A stretch of 44,215 bases of DNA from Klebsiella pneumoniae (lineage in GTDB: Bacteria > Pseudomonadota > Gammaproteobacteria > Pseudomonadales > UBA5518), in the NCBI GenBank assembly GCA_945862145.1, contig CAMAXE010000034.1, forward strand, positions 1 to 44,215, given 5' to 3'. The notes beneath the pieces were generated by a model that saw only the letters and a program-made list of their open reading frames with translations, made no database searches and had not been told where the DNA came from. A program made the translations under genes and the position numbers. Below, in pieces: positions 25,985-33,673 of the stretch; positions within the stretch are counted from its first letter, which is position 1, and each line of letters opens with the position of its first letter.

Positions 25985-26887
25985 ATGGGAACCGAGCCCT
26001 ACCCCCACGTGAGCCGGCTGACAGTCGCCAGCGCGCAGTACCCGGTGGAGCACCTGGAAGACTGGTCGGCCTACGAGCGCAAGCTCGATCGCTGGGTGAG
26101 CGAGGCCGCACATCACGGCGCGCGCATGCTGCTTTTCCCTGAGTATTACTCGATGGAGCTTGCCTCGCTCTTTGGCGAGGCCGTGTGCCGCTCCCTGCCC
26201 GCGCAGCTCGAGGCCATGCAGGGTCTGTTGCCACGCTTCCTGCACCTGCAGGAGTTGCTGGCCTCACGCTATGCCGTGTATATCGTGGCCGGCAGTTTTC
26301 CGGTGGCGCAGGACGGCGGCGGCTACTGCAACCGCAGCTACCTGGTGCGGCCCGACGGCCAGCTCGAATGGCAGGACAAGCTGCAGATGACCCGCTTCGA
26401 GAACGAGCAGTGGCTTATCACTGCAGGTAATGAACTGAAAGTCTTCGACACCCAATTCGGCACCGTGGGCATCGCCATCTGCTACGACGTGGAGTTCCCG
26501 CTGTTCGCCCGGGCCCAGGCCGAGGCGGGCGCCGGCCTGATCCTGGTACCGAGTTGCACGGATTCGGTGGCCGGCTGGAACCGCGTGCGACTCGGCGCCC
26601 GGGCGCGTGCTATGGAGAACCAGCTCTACGTCGTGCACTCGCCCACCGTGGGCGATGCACCCTGGTCAGAGGCCATCGATGTGAACGTGGGATCGGCAGG
26701 CGTCTATGGGCCGGTGGACCGCGGTTTTCCCGACGATGGCGTGCTCGCCGAAGGGGTGCTGAACGCCGCGCAATGGGTGTATGCGGAACTGGACCTTGTT
26801 GCACTCGAGACCGTGCGCGCCGACGGGCAGGTGTTCAATTTTCGCGACTGGAGTGCGCAGGCGCGCATCGGCGGCATCGCCAAATAG
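25985..26887 (+). CDS. Carbon-nitrogen hydrolase (nitrilase superfamily)
   Basis: I place the start at 25985, with GAGG eight bases upstream, giving 300 residues. The catalytic triad is complete: Glu53 (LLFPEYYS), Lys132 (WQDKLQMTRFE) and Cys166 (IAICYDVEFP). This class hydrolyses amides or N-carbamoyl groups, or condenses acyl chains with amines. It is the last gene of the MttB operon, 74 bp after the GNAT gene. A combined role with the acetyltransferase in cleaving or modifying an amide product is an inference. Confidence 0.92.
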   Translation: MGTEPYPHVSRLTVASAQYPVEHLEDWSAYERKLDRWVSEAAHHGARMLLFPEYYSMELASLFGEAVCRSLPAQLEAMQGLLPRFLHLQELLASRYAVYIVAGSFPVAQDGGGYCNRSYLVRPDGQLEWQDKLQMTRFENEQWLITAGNELKVFDTQFGTVGIAICYDVEFPLFARAQAEAGAGLILVPSCTDSVAGWNRVRLGARARAMENQLYVVHSPTVGDAPWSEAIDVNVGSAGVYGPVDRGFPDDGVLAEGVLNAAQWVYAELDLVALETVRADGQVFNFRDWSAQARIGGIAK

Positions 26888-26971
26888 CCGCCTCCTCCGG
26901 CACGGTTCCCTCACACCCATGGCGCGACCCGTGCGCGTAGCCGGGCATTAGCACGCAGGCCGCCACGGCTC

Positions 26972-28624
26972 TCAGAATATCTTGCTGGAGCGCAGCGCCA
27001 GCACGGCCGGCGGCGCACGGAAACTGTCCGGACTGGACGCCTCCCAGTACATCTTGAACACCCGGTGCTCGGGAATGCCGCCGTCGCGCAGGATGTTCGG
27101 GGGCAGCCAGAGATGCAGCGCCGAGAGCGAGCGCACCTCCGTGGGCGTGATCCGACGGATGATGTGCTCGGGACCCATTTGTCCAGGGTGACTCAGCCCG
27201 GCCGCACTCAGCAACTCTTTCAATGCGAACAGCGTGTGGTCGTGGAAGTTATGGACGCGCGTGGCTTTGTCACCAGGATCGAGCGCGCGGTAGCGCTTGG
27301 GATCCTGCGTGGCAACACCGGTGGGGCAATGCCCTGTGTGGCAGGTCTGGGCCTGCAGGCAACCGAGTGCGAACATGAAACCTCGCGCTGCGTTGCACCA
27401 GTCGGCGCCCAGCGCGCAGGCCACTGCGATATCGAAGGCGGTGATGATCTTGCCTGCGGCTGCAAGCCGGATTTGCGGGCGCAGCCCCGCGGCCACCAAG
27501 GTGTTCTGGGCGAAGACCAGCGCATCGCGGAGCGGCGTTCCGACGTGATCGATGAATTCCTGCGGCGCGGCACCAGTGCCGCCCTCGCCGCCGTCGATCA
27601 CGATGAAATCGGGCAGGATCCCGGTCTTCATGATCGCCTTGACGATACCGAACCACTCCCAGGGATGGCCGATCGAGAGCTTGAACCCCACCGGCTTGCC
27701 ACCGGAGAGCTCTCGCAGCCGGGCGATGAACTCGAGCAGCTCCACGGGCGTGGAGAAGGCCGGGTGTGATGCGGGCGAGATGCAGTCCTCGCCCACCGCA
27801 ACCCCGCGCGCCTCGGCAATGGCGGCATTCACCTTGGAGCCGGGCAGCACGCCGCCATGGCCGGGTTTGGCACCCTGCGAGAGCTTCACCTCGATCATGC
27901 GCACCTGCGGGGAGGCGGCGTTATCCGCGAAGCGCGCCTCGCTGAAACTGCCGTCCTTGTTGCGGCAGCCGAAGTACCCGGAACCGATCTCCCACACCAG
28001 GTCACCGCCATGTTCGCGGTGGAAGGTGGAGATGGAGCCCTCACCGGTGTCGTGGTAGAAACCGCCGCGCTTGGCGCCCGCGTTCAGCGCGAGGATCGCG
28101 TTGGGCGACAGCGCGCCATAGCTCATCGCCGATATGTTGAATACCGAGGCGGAGTAGGGCTGCAGGCACTGGGAGGAACCCACCCTCACGCGGAAATCAT
28201 GGCGGTCGATGTCGGTAGGCACCAGCGAGTGGTTGATCCACTCGTAGCGCGCCTCATAGACATCCAGCTGGGAGCCGAAAGGGCGCTTGTCGGCGGCATT
28301 CTTGGCGCGCTGGTACACGATGCTTCGCTGCACCCGCGAAAAGGGTACCGGCTCGGTATCGCCCTCCAGCAGGTACTGGCGTATCTCGGGGCGGATGAAC
28401 TCGAGAAAGAATCGGATGTGCGCCAGCACCGGGTAGTTACGACGGATGGCCTGCTTCTTTTGCGAGATATCCGCCACACCGACCACGGTAAGCGAGCCCG
28501 ACACCAGGGCAAGCACCATCCACCACAGGAAGCCGGTGTGCAGCCAGAGCCCGGCGGCAAGCGCTGTGACGATGATGCAACCGGCAAAGAAACCGTAGCG
28601 CGAAGGCAGGATGTCGCTGGCCAT
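26972..28624 (-). CDS. Membrane-anchored FMN-binding glutamate synthase family protein
   Basis: The start at 28624 (GGGAG six bases upstream) gives 550 residues. Two hydrophobic helices occupy about residues 10-50, then comes the FMN-binding (beta/alpha)8 domain of glutamate synthase: SYGALSPNAILALNAGAKRG, GEGSISTFHREHGGD and DGGEGGTGAAPQEF. The iron-sulfur cysteines appear as C-x5-C-x4-C in CLQAQTCHTGHCPTG. The glutaminase domain of full GltB is absent, as in YerD-type proteins, whose reaction is not established. It is convergent with the MttB operon. Confidence 0.92.
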   Translation of the reverse strand: MASDILPSRYGFFAGCIIVTALAAGLWLHTGFLWWMVLALVSGSLTVVGVADISQKKQAIRRNYPVLAHIRFFLEFIRPEIRQYLLEGDTEPVPFSRVQRSIVYQRAKNAADKRPFGSQLDVYEARYEWINHSLVPTDIDRHDFRVRVGSSQCLQPYSASVFNISAMSYGALSPNAILALNAGAKRGGFYHDTGEGSISTFHREHGGDLVWEIGSGYFGCRNKDGSFSEARFADNAASPQVRMIEVKLSQGAKPGHGGVLPGSKVNAAIAEARGVAVGEDCISPASHPAFSTPVELLEFIARLRELSGGKPVGFKLSIGHPWEWFGIVKAIMKTGILPDFIVIDGGEGGTGAAPQEFIDHVGTPLRDALVFAQNTLVAAGLRPQIRLAAAGKIITAFDIAVACALGADWCNAARGFMFALGCLQAQTCHTGHCPTGVATQDPKRYRALDPGDKATRVHNFHDHTLFALKELLSAAGLSHPGQMGPEHIIRRITPTEVRSLSALHLWLPPNILRDGGIPEHRVFKMYWEASSPDSFRAPPAVLALRSSKIF

Positions 28625-28800
28625 GGTGAACTCCCGAGAACAGCGAAGAGTGTACCCCGTCGCCCGCATTGCGCGCTCCCATCGCCCCGAGCCCGTGGCA
28701 GTTACGGCTGCAGGAAGGGTCATGCCGCGGGTGTGCCCATGACCTGCCGGCCCCGTCCGATCGTGCGACACTCTGCGCACGCCGCCATGGAGCTCCCCGC

Positions 28801-30516
28801 GTGAAGTCACTGCTCAGCCAATACCGCGCACGTCTGGCAACGCTGCTCCTGCCGCTCCTCGCCGCGTCCGCGTTCGCAGCAACACCCACGGTCGAGCCCT
28901 TCGACCTCCTGATCCGCGGCGGCACCGTCTACGACGGGAGCGGCAACCCACCCCGTCAGGCCGACGTAGCCATTCACGGCGACCGCATCGCCGCCGTCGG
29001 CGATCTGGCCTCGGCAACCGCCACACAGGTACTGGACGCCCACGGTATGGCGGTGACACCCGGCTTCATCAACATGCTGAGCTGGGCGACAGAGTCCCTG
29101 CTGGTCGACGGCCACGCGCAGAGCGATATCCGCCAGGGCGTGACGCTGGAGATCTTCGGCGAAGGCGAATCGATGGGGCCGTTGAATGCAGCGATGCGCG
29201 AGGAAATGCTCGCGAGCCAGGGCGATCTCAAGTACCCCGTCACGTGGACATCACTCAGCGGCTACCTCGAACACCTCGAGCACAAGGGCGTCTCACCCAA
29301 CGTGGCCTCTTTCGTGGGCGCTACCACCGTGCGCGTCCACGCACTGGGCTACGCCAACCGCGCGCCCACTGCGCAGGAACTGGAACGCATGCAGGCATTG
29401 GTGCGCAGCGCGATGGAAGAGGGCGCGCTCGGCGTGGGCTCCTCGCTGATCTACGCGCCGGCGTTTTTTGCGAAGACCGACGAACTGGTCGCGCTGGCAC
29501 AGGCGGCCGCTCCCTACGGCGGGCGCTACATCTCGCATATGCGCAACGAAGGCAACCGCCTGCTCGAGGCCGTGGACGAGCTGATCAGCATCGGCACTCG
29601 CGCCGGCACGGGCGCCGAGATCTACCACCTGAAAGCCTCCGGCAAGGGCAACTGGCAGAAGCTGGACGCCGTGTTGCAGCGCATTGAGGCGGCGCGCGCC
29701 AAAGGCCAGGACGTGAGCGCCAACATGTACACCTACACCGCGGGTGCCACCGGTCTGGACGCCGCCATGCCGCCCTGGGTGCAGGAGGGCGGCTACGCAG
29801 CGTGGGCCTCGCGCCTGCGCGATCCGGCGGTGCGCGAGCGCGTGGCCCGCGAGATGCGCGCCACGCAAAACGACTGGGACAACCTGCTGCTCGGTGCCGG
29901 CCCGGAAAAAACTCTGCTGGCCGAATTCCGCAACCCGGCGCTCAAACCCCTCACCGGAAAGACGCTGGCGGCGGTTGCTGCCGAGCGCGGCAAGAGTCCG
30001 GAAGAAACCGCAATGGATCTGGTTATCGAAGACGGCTCCCGCGTGGGCACGATCTATTTCCTGATGTCGGAAGAAAACGTGCGCCGCGAACTCAGGCAAC
30101 CGTGGATGGCCTTCGGCTCCGACGGCGGCGCGCCCTCTGCCGAGGGCGTGTTCCTGCAGAGCAACCCGCACCCGCGGGCTTACGGCAATGTGGCAAGGTT
30201 GCTCGGGCGCTATGTGCGCGAGGAAAAACTGGTGCCGCTGCAAGAAGCTGTGCGACGCCTGAGCGCCTTGCCCGCGGCCAACCTGAAGCTCCGCAACCGT
30301 GGGCGGCTGGAGGAGGGTTTCTTTGCCGATGTGGTGGTCTTCGATCCGGCTACCGTGACAGACCATGCCACCTTCGAGCAGCCGCACCAATACGCCACCG
30401 GCGTGCGGGATGTCTTCGTCAACGGGGTTGCGGTGCTGCGCGGCGGCGAGCACACGGGCGCCACTCCGGGGCGGGTGGTTCGGGGGCCGGGGTGGAGTGG
30501 GTGGAAGGTGGAATGA
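28801..30516 (+). CDS. Secreted D-aminoacylase-like amidohydrolase
   Basis: The best start is GTG 28801, with GGAG eight bases upstream and a signal peptide (LATLLLPLLAASAFAA), giving 571 residues. The body follows N-acyl-D-amino-acid deacylases (LLIRGGTVYDGSGNPP; YISHMRNEGN; FGSDGGAPSAEG). The usual HxH after PGF is replaced by NMLSW (residues 91-95), and the usual cysteine region reads EIFGEGESMG. Histidines in ISHM and YHLKASGKG and the aspartate in GSDGG remain. It may thus use a single metal site, as in a known subfamily. Its stop overlaps the antitoxin-like gene. Confidence 0.88.
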   Translation: MKSLLSQYRARLATLLLPLLAASAFAATPTVEPFDLLIRGGTVYDGSGNPPRQADVAIHGDRIAAVGDLASATATQVLDAHGMAVTPGFINMLSWATESLLVDGHAQSDIRQGVTLEIFGEGESMGPLNAAMREEMLASQGDLKYPVTWTSLSGYLEHLEHKGVSPNVASFVGATTVRVHALGYANRAPTAQELERMQALVRSAMEEGALGVGSSLIYAPAFFAKTDELVALAQAAAPYGGRYISHMRNEGNRLLEAVDELISIGTRAGTGAEIYHLKASGKGNWQKLDAVLQRIEAARAKGQDVSANMYTYTAGATGLDAAMPPWVQEGGYAAWASRLRDPAVRERVAREMRATQNDWDNLLLGAGPEKTLLAEFRNPALKPLTGKTLAAVAAERGKSPEETAMDLVIEDGSRVGTIYFLMSEENVRRELRQPWMAFGSDGGAPSAEGVFLQSNPHPRAYGNVARLLGRYVREEKLVPLQEAVRRLSALPAANLKLRNRGRLEEGFFADVVVFDPATVTDHATFEQPHQYATGVRDVFVNGVAVLRGGEHTGATPGRVVRGPGWSGWKVE

Positions 30517-30926
30517 GCACCCTCGACCCCTCCGCCGTCCTGCTTACCGCCACGCTGCGTGCGGCCGAGCATCTGGGACTTTGCCAGCGCGAGCTCGGCG
30601 AGATCCTGGGCGTCGACCGCAGCTCCGTAGCACGCATGGTCAAACGCGGCCAACTGGCCCCGGACAGCAAGCGGGGTGAGTTCGCGCTCCTTTTGGTGAG
30701 GGTCTATCGCGCGCTGTTCACGCTGGTGGGAGACAACCCTGCAGAACTGCAGCACTGGATGCGCACCCCCAACTTGCACCTCGGGGGCGTGCCCGCAGCG
30801 CGTCTCTGCACGGTGCAGGGACTGGTGGAGTCAGTGAACTACCTCGACGCCCTGCGCGGGCGCAACTGGCGCATCACATCCTCTGATCCAACAGAGGACA
30901 GCCCCCGCGGCGGCCCGAAACCGTGA
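30513..30926 (+). CDS. Orphan MbcA/ParS/Xre-type antitoxin (DUF2384)
   Basis: The 137-residue protein has an N-terminal helix-turn-helix (LCQRELGEILGVDRSSVARM) and the toxin-binding C-terminal domain (NPAELQHWMRTPNLHLGGVP, then VESVNYLDALRG). Such antitoxins neutralise RES-domain NAD-degrading toxins. No RES gene follows: the next frame (30923-31039) is only 38 codons and lacks RES motifs. It overlaps the D-aminoacylase stop by four bases, so expression is tied to that gene. A decayed copy lies at about 31780-31960. Confidence 0.85.
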   Translation: MSTLDPSAVLLTATLRAAEHLGLCQRELGEILGVDRSSVARMVKRGQLAPDSKRGEFALLLVRVYRALFTLVGDNPAELQHWMRTPNLHLGGVPAARLCTVQGLVESVNYLDALRGRNWRITSSDPTEDSPRGGPKP

Positions 30927-31035
30927 CGTGGCAGGTGCTGGGCATCTACCATCGGGCCATCGCGAGTCATTTGACCAAAGCCGCCGGCTATCACCACGCC
31001 ACGGCGTCTTCCTTTCGCGACAAAAGGAGTCTTCG

Positions 31036-31749
31036 ATGATCCATGTCCGCTCCCCCCGCCCGATGCTGCGCGGCCTGCTCGCGCTGTTGCTGGTCATCAC
31101 AGCGCAGCTGGCACAGGCAGCCGAAGCGCGCCTCTACCACTTCGACTTTGCCAATGGTTCGCTCGGCTGGACCGGAGATTTCGCCGATTACCCCGCGGGA
31201 TCGGAAGAGTTCTACCAACTCGCCCTGGGTTTCGCCCGGCTGCCGTCGTATCTCGCGACCGACCGTTTCGCATTCGTGCTCTCGGGTAACAACCACAGCG
31301 ACGATCTCTGCATGTTCCTCCGCCGCAAGGTGACCGGGCTCAGCCCCGACACCGACTACGAGGTCCGCCTGCGGGTGCGAGTGGCGTCGAACGCGCCTGC
31401 GGGTGCGATCGGCATAGGTGGTCCGCCAGGCGAGTCCGTGTGGGTAAAGGCAGGGGTGAGCCTGACGCGGCCAGCGGCCGACCCGAACACGCGGCTGCTG
31501 AACATCGACAAGGGAAACCAGTCGGTTGGCGGGGCCGACGCGATAGTGCTAGGCGACATCGCCGTCACCACATCGATCAGTGCACCGCGCTACCGCTTCA
31601 AAATGCTGGAAAACACCGAGGCACCGTTTGCGTTCCGTACGGACGCGTCGGGCGAGGCCTGGCTCTTCCTTGCAACGGAGTCCGGCTTCGAGGGCTTCAC
31701 ACGGCTGATGGTGGCGCGCTTCACAGCGGAGTTTGTGCCGCTGCCCTGA
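31036..31749 (+). CDS. Secreted protein of unknown function
   Basis: The ATG at 31036 follows AAAGGAG by six bases. The 237-residue product has a signal peptide (MLRGLLALLLVITAQLAQAA) and a mature part rich in beta-strands with aromatic and glycine residues (FANGSLGWTGDFADYPAGSE, GLSPDTDYEVRLRVRVASNA). This looks like a jelly-roll or carbohydrate-binding-type sandwich, but I recognise no named family. It stands alone between an antitoxin gene and the decayed copy of that gene. Confidence 0.8.
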   Translation: MIHVRSPRPMLRGLLALLLVITAQLAQAAEARLYHFDFANGSLGWTGDFADYPAGSEEFYQLALGFARLPSYLATDRFAFVLSGNNHSDDLCMFLRRKVTGLSPDTDYEVRLRVRVASNAPAGAIGIGGPPGESVWVKAGVSLTRPAADPNTRLLNIDKGNQSVGGADAIVLGDIAVTTSISAPRYRFKMLENTEAPFAFRTDASGEAWLFLATESGFEGFTRLMVARFTAEFVPLP

Positions 31750-31779
31750 TCACGGCACGTCATCCAGGCGGGGCTGAGC

Positions 31780-31960
31780 AGCGCTGGCTCGGTGGAGAGT
31801 TACCACGCGGTCGTTCACGAAGGTGTGGCGGGGGCGCGCGCTCATAGGAGACAACACCGCGCAACTGTGACACTGGATGCGCAACCACAACCTGCACTTC
31901 GGCGGCGTGCCCGTCGAGCCGGTTTCTGGTGGATGGACGGTTGCCGCAGCCGGCGGTGTG
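31780..31960 (+). pseudogene. Decayed copy of the MbcA/ParS-type antitoxin gene
   Basis: One frame reads RALIGDNTAQL, a stop, then HWMRNHNLHFGGVPVEP. It aligns with RALFTLVGDNPAELQHWMRT of the intact antitoxin at 30513-30926. The in-frame TGA and the missing N-terminal helix-turn-helix make it a pseudogene. Confidence 0.65.
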
Positions 31961-31984
31961 AGGTGGCAGCTAGCCCTCACCATT

Positions 31985-32001
31985 GGCTTACTAGGTAAGC
32001 C
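31985..32001. promoter_or_regulatory. Palindrome before the MazE-like antitoxin gene
   Basis: A perfect inverted repeat GGCTTAC-TAG-GTAAGCC sits 39 bp before the antitoxin start. AbrB/MazE-type antitoxins usually repress their own promoter by binding such palindromes, so this is a likely operator (inference). Confidence 0.55.
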
Positions 32002-32040
32002 GTGTAGTAGCTTCCCTAACCGGATCGAAGGAGAATGCCC

Positions 32041-32304
32041 ATGGCTGCCGCGACGCTCACTGCAAAAGGCCAGATCGTCATTCCCGCGGAAATCCGTGCC
32101 CGCCACGGTCTGACGCCGGGAACCCAGGTCGAATTCGTCGATGAAGGCGGAACCATCCGGCTCGTGGTGCACAGACGTATCACGCCTTCTGATCCGGCAG
32201 CGGGTTACGGCCTGGTGAAGGTGAAGCGCAGCGGCAAGCCCCGTTGTCTGTCTGATTTCGATGCTGCTTCGCTGACCGGACGCGGCAAGACACATCCGGC
32301 ATGA
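32041..32304 (+). CDS. AbrB/MazE-type antitoxin
   Basis: The 87-residue protein begins with the swapped-hairpin DNA-binding motif LTAKGQIVIPAEIRARHGLT and GTQVEFVDEGGTIRL. I chose the ATG at 32041 because AAGGAG lies about seven bases upstream, whereas the ATG at 32035 is only one base from it. It overlaps its toxin gene by four bases (ATGA). The partner PIN toxin is broken, so the antitoxin appears to be an unpaired survivor. Confidence 0.86.
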   Translation: MAAATLTAKGQIVIPAEIRARHGLTPGTQVEFVDEGGTIRLVVHRRITPSDPAAGYGLVKVKRSGKPRCLSDFDAASLTGRGKTHPA

Positions 32305-32541
32305 TCGCCGTCGATACCAATGTCCTTGCTCGTTCTACTGTGACGACGCGGAGGATCCAGAGTCGCGGCGTCAAAGGCCGCGCGCGCGTCGGATCATCCT
32401 CGAGTCAAGGGTTTCGATTTCGCAGACGCCCTGCACTGGGTATGCAGCGCAGGCTGCCGCCAGTTCGTGAGCTTCGATGATCGCAAGTTGGTGCGACGTG
32501 CTCGGCGGTTGGGGCGGACGCCGGAGATCGTCGTGCCCTGA
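32301..32541 (+). pseudogene. Broken PIN-domain toxin
   Basis: The frame starts MIAVDTNVLAR, the classic PIN opening, then shifts (YCDDAEDPESRR in another frame). It resumes far downstream with the PIN C-terminus FDFADALHWVCSAGCRQFVS and ends PEIVVP at 32541. About half the domain is missing, so nuclease activity is unlikely. It follows the intact antitoxin gene. Confidence 0.72.
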
Positions 32542-32599
32542 GGGCCTGCGGGCCTGCGGGCCTGCGATGTTCGGCGGGGGAGAACCCATGTGCCACGGG

Positions 32600-32676
32600 T
32601 CACGGGCATGGCCGGCTCCTACGAGCGATCTCGAGCGTGGCCCGATACTCGGGGTAGGAGCGGGCCGTGCCCGCGA
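32600..32676. repeat. REP-like inverted pair, copy 1
   Basis: An inverted element at 32600-32622 (TCACGGGCATGGCCGGCTCC core) faces a direct element at 32654-32676 (GTAGGAGCGGGCCGTGCCCG core). The same element recurs at 33530-33601 and 44146-44205, always between genes. Confidence 0.65.
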
Positions 32677-32748
32677 CCAATCTCCGCGCTGGCCCGCAGC
32701 GCTCGCTCAAAAAAACGAAGCCCCTTCATTCACACCTAAAGACTGCCC
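32636..32748. repeat. Local direct duplication, copy A
   Basis: About 113 bp matches 33561-33673 at a constant offset of 925 bp, with scattered differences. It includes the REP element and, on the reverse strand, the last 13 codons of a short-chain dehydrogenase gene. Confidence 0.75.
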
Positions 32749-32871
32749 CCTTGATCTGACAGTGGTTCGGCAGACGGAAGAAAGTGTGTAACCTAATGCC
32801 CGAACTGGCGCAGAGTTCACGTTACAGGCGGGTACAGCCTCGCCCATCCATACCTCACCAGAGTTCGAATC

Positions 32872-33096
32872 ATGAGCTATCAGGACGTGATCACCATCGA
32901 ACCCGGAAAGCGTGGCGGAAAACCCTGCATTCGCGGCTTGCGCATTACGGTCTATGAGGTGCTCGACTATCTGGCATCGGGTATGACGCCCGAACAGATT
33001 GTCGCGGATTTCCCATACCTTACGGCAGATGACATTCGCGCCTGCCTTTCTTATGCAGCAGACCGGGAACGCCACCAGTTGGTTGGCAATGCATGA
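32872..33096 (+). CDS. DUF433 domain antitoxin-like protein
   Basis: The 74-residue protein matches DUF433 (ITIEPGKRGGKPCIRGLRIT, then VYEVLDYLASGMTPEQIVAD and FPYLTADDIRACLSYAADRE). DUF433 proteins are VapB-like antitoxins commonly paired with DUF5615 PIN-like toxins. It overlaps the following DUF5615 gene by four bases. The ATG at 32872 is the natural start for the family. Confidence 0.88.
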   Translation: MSYQDVITIEPGKRGGKPCIRGLRITVYEVLDYLASGMTPEQIVADFPYLTADDIRACLSYAADRERHQLVGNA

Positions 33097-33426
33097 AACT
33101 GCTGTTCGACGAGAACCTGTCGTTTCGACTGATTTCGTTGCTGTCGGACGTGTTCCCCGATTCCGTCCATGTCCACAAAATCGGCCTGGGAAACGCGAGC
33201 GACGAAAACATCTGGGAACACGCACGGGCAACACGGGTACACGATTGTCAGCAAGGATTCGGATTTTCACGAGCGCAGCCTCGTGAAAGGGTTTCCGCCC
33301 AAGATCGTCTGGATCACCCGCGGAAACTCCAGCACTGAGCAGATAGCCGGATTACTGCGCGCCAACACGGTGCGCATCTCAGAACTCCATGCGGATCCCG
33401 AGGCCGGGTATCTGATGCTTCGGTGA
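33093..33426 (+). pseudogene. Frameshifted DUF5615 PIN-like toxin
   Basis: The first frame reads MKLLFDENLSFRLISLLSDV through SDENIWEHARA. The homology then continues in another frame with QHGYTIVSKDSDFHERSLVK, PPKIVWITRGNSS and DPEAGYLMLR to 33426. A single missing base near 33225-33240 explains the break. The gene is otherwise full length, so this is either a recent mutation or an assembly error. It pairs with the DUF433 gene. Confidence 0.8.
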
Positions 33427-33529
33427 GGTTCTGACGAGAGCGTCCATGTTCTGAGCCAACCTCAGCTGTTCACCATGAAACGCAGTTCAGTGCGCGGATC
33501 CGTAAAGAACGCGGCGCAGCATAAGCCGG

Positions 33530-33601
33530 TCGCGGGGATGGCTCGCTCCAGGGCCTCTGGCGTGGCCCGATACTCGGGGTAGGAGCGGGCCGTGCCCGCG
33601 A
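33530..33601. repeat. REP-like inverted pair, copy 2
   Basis: A diverged inverted element (33530-33550, TCGCGGGGATGGCTCGCTCC core) faces a direct element at 33579-33601 identical in core to the one at 32654. It lies in the intergenic space between the DUF5615 gene and the SDR gene. Confidence 0.6.
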
Positions 33602-33673
33602 CTAATCTCCCCGCTGGCCCGCAGCACTCGCTCAAAAAAACGAAGCCCCCCCATTCACCCCCAACGACTGGCC
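33561..33673. repeat. Local direct duplication, copy B
   Basis: The partner of 32636-32748. It contains the true 3' end of the short-chain dehydrogenase gene and its downstream REP element, so this copy is the likely original. Confidence 0.75.

Larger units (their letters stand above)
32542..32871. other. Gene-free stretch with short repeats, REP-like pair and SDR relic
   Basis: No gene is supported here. It holds three tandem copies of GGGCCTGC (32542-32565), a REP-like inverted pair (32600-32676) and the first copy of a local duplication (32636-32748). That copy ends in a reverse-strand remnant of a short-chain dehydrogenase C-terminus (GQSLGVNEGASFF, 32707-32748). Confidence 0.6.

Noticed and set aside
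30923-31039. Possible RES-domain toxin partner for the MbcA/ParS-type antitoxin
   Set aside because: The frame has only 38 codons and lacks RES motifs; the antitoxin appears to be an orphan.
32855-32880. tRNA T-arm-like GTTCGAATC
   Set aside because: No acceptor stem, D-arm or anticodon arm surrounds it; it overlaps the DUF433 leader region.
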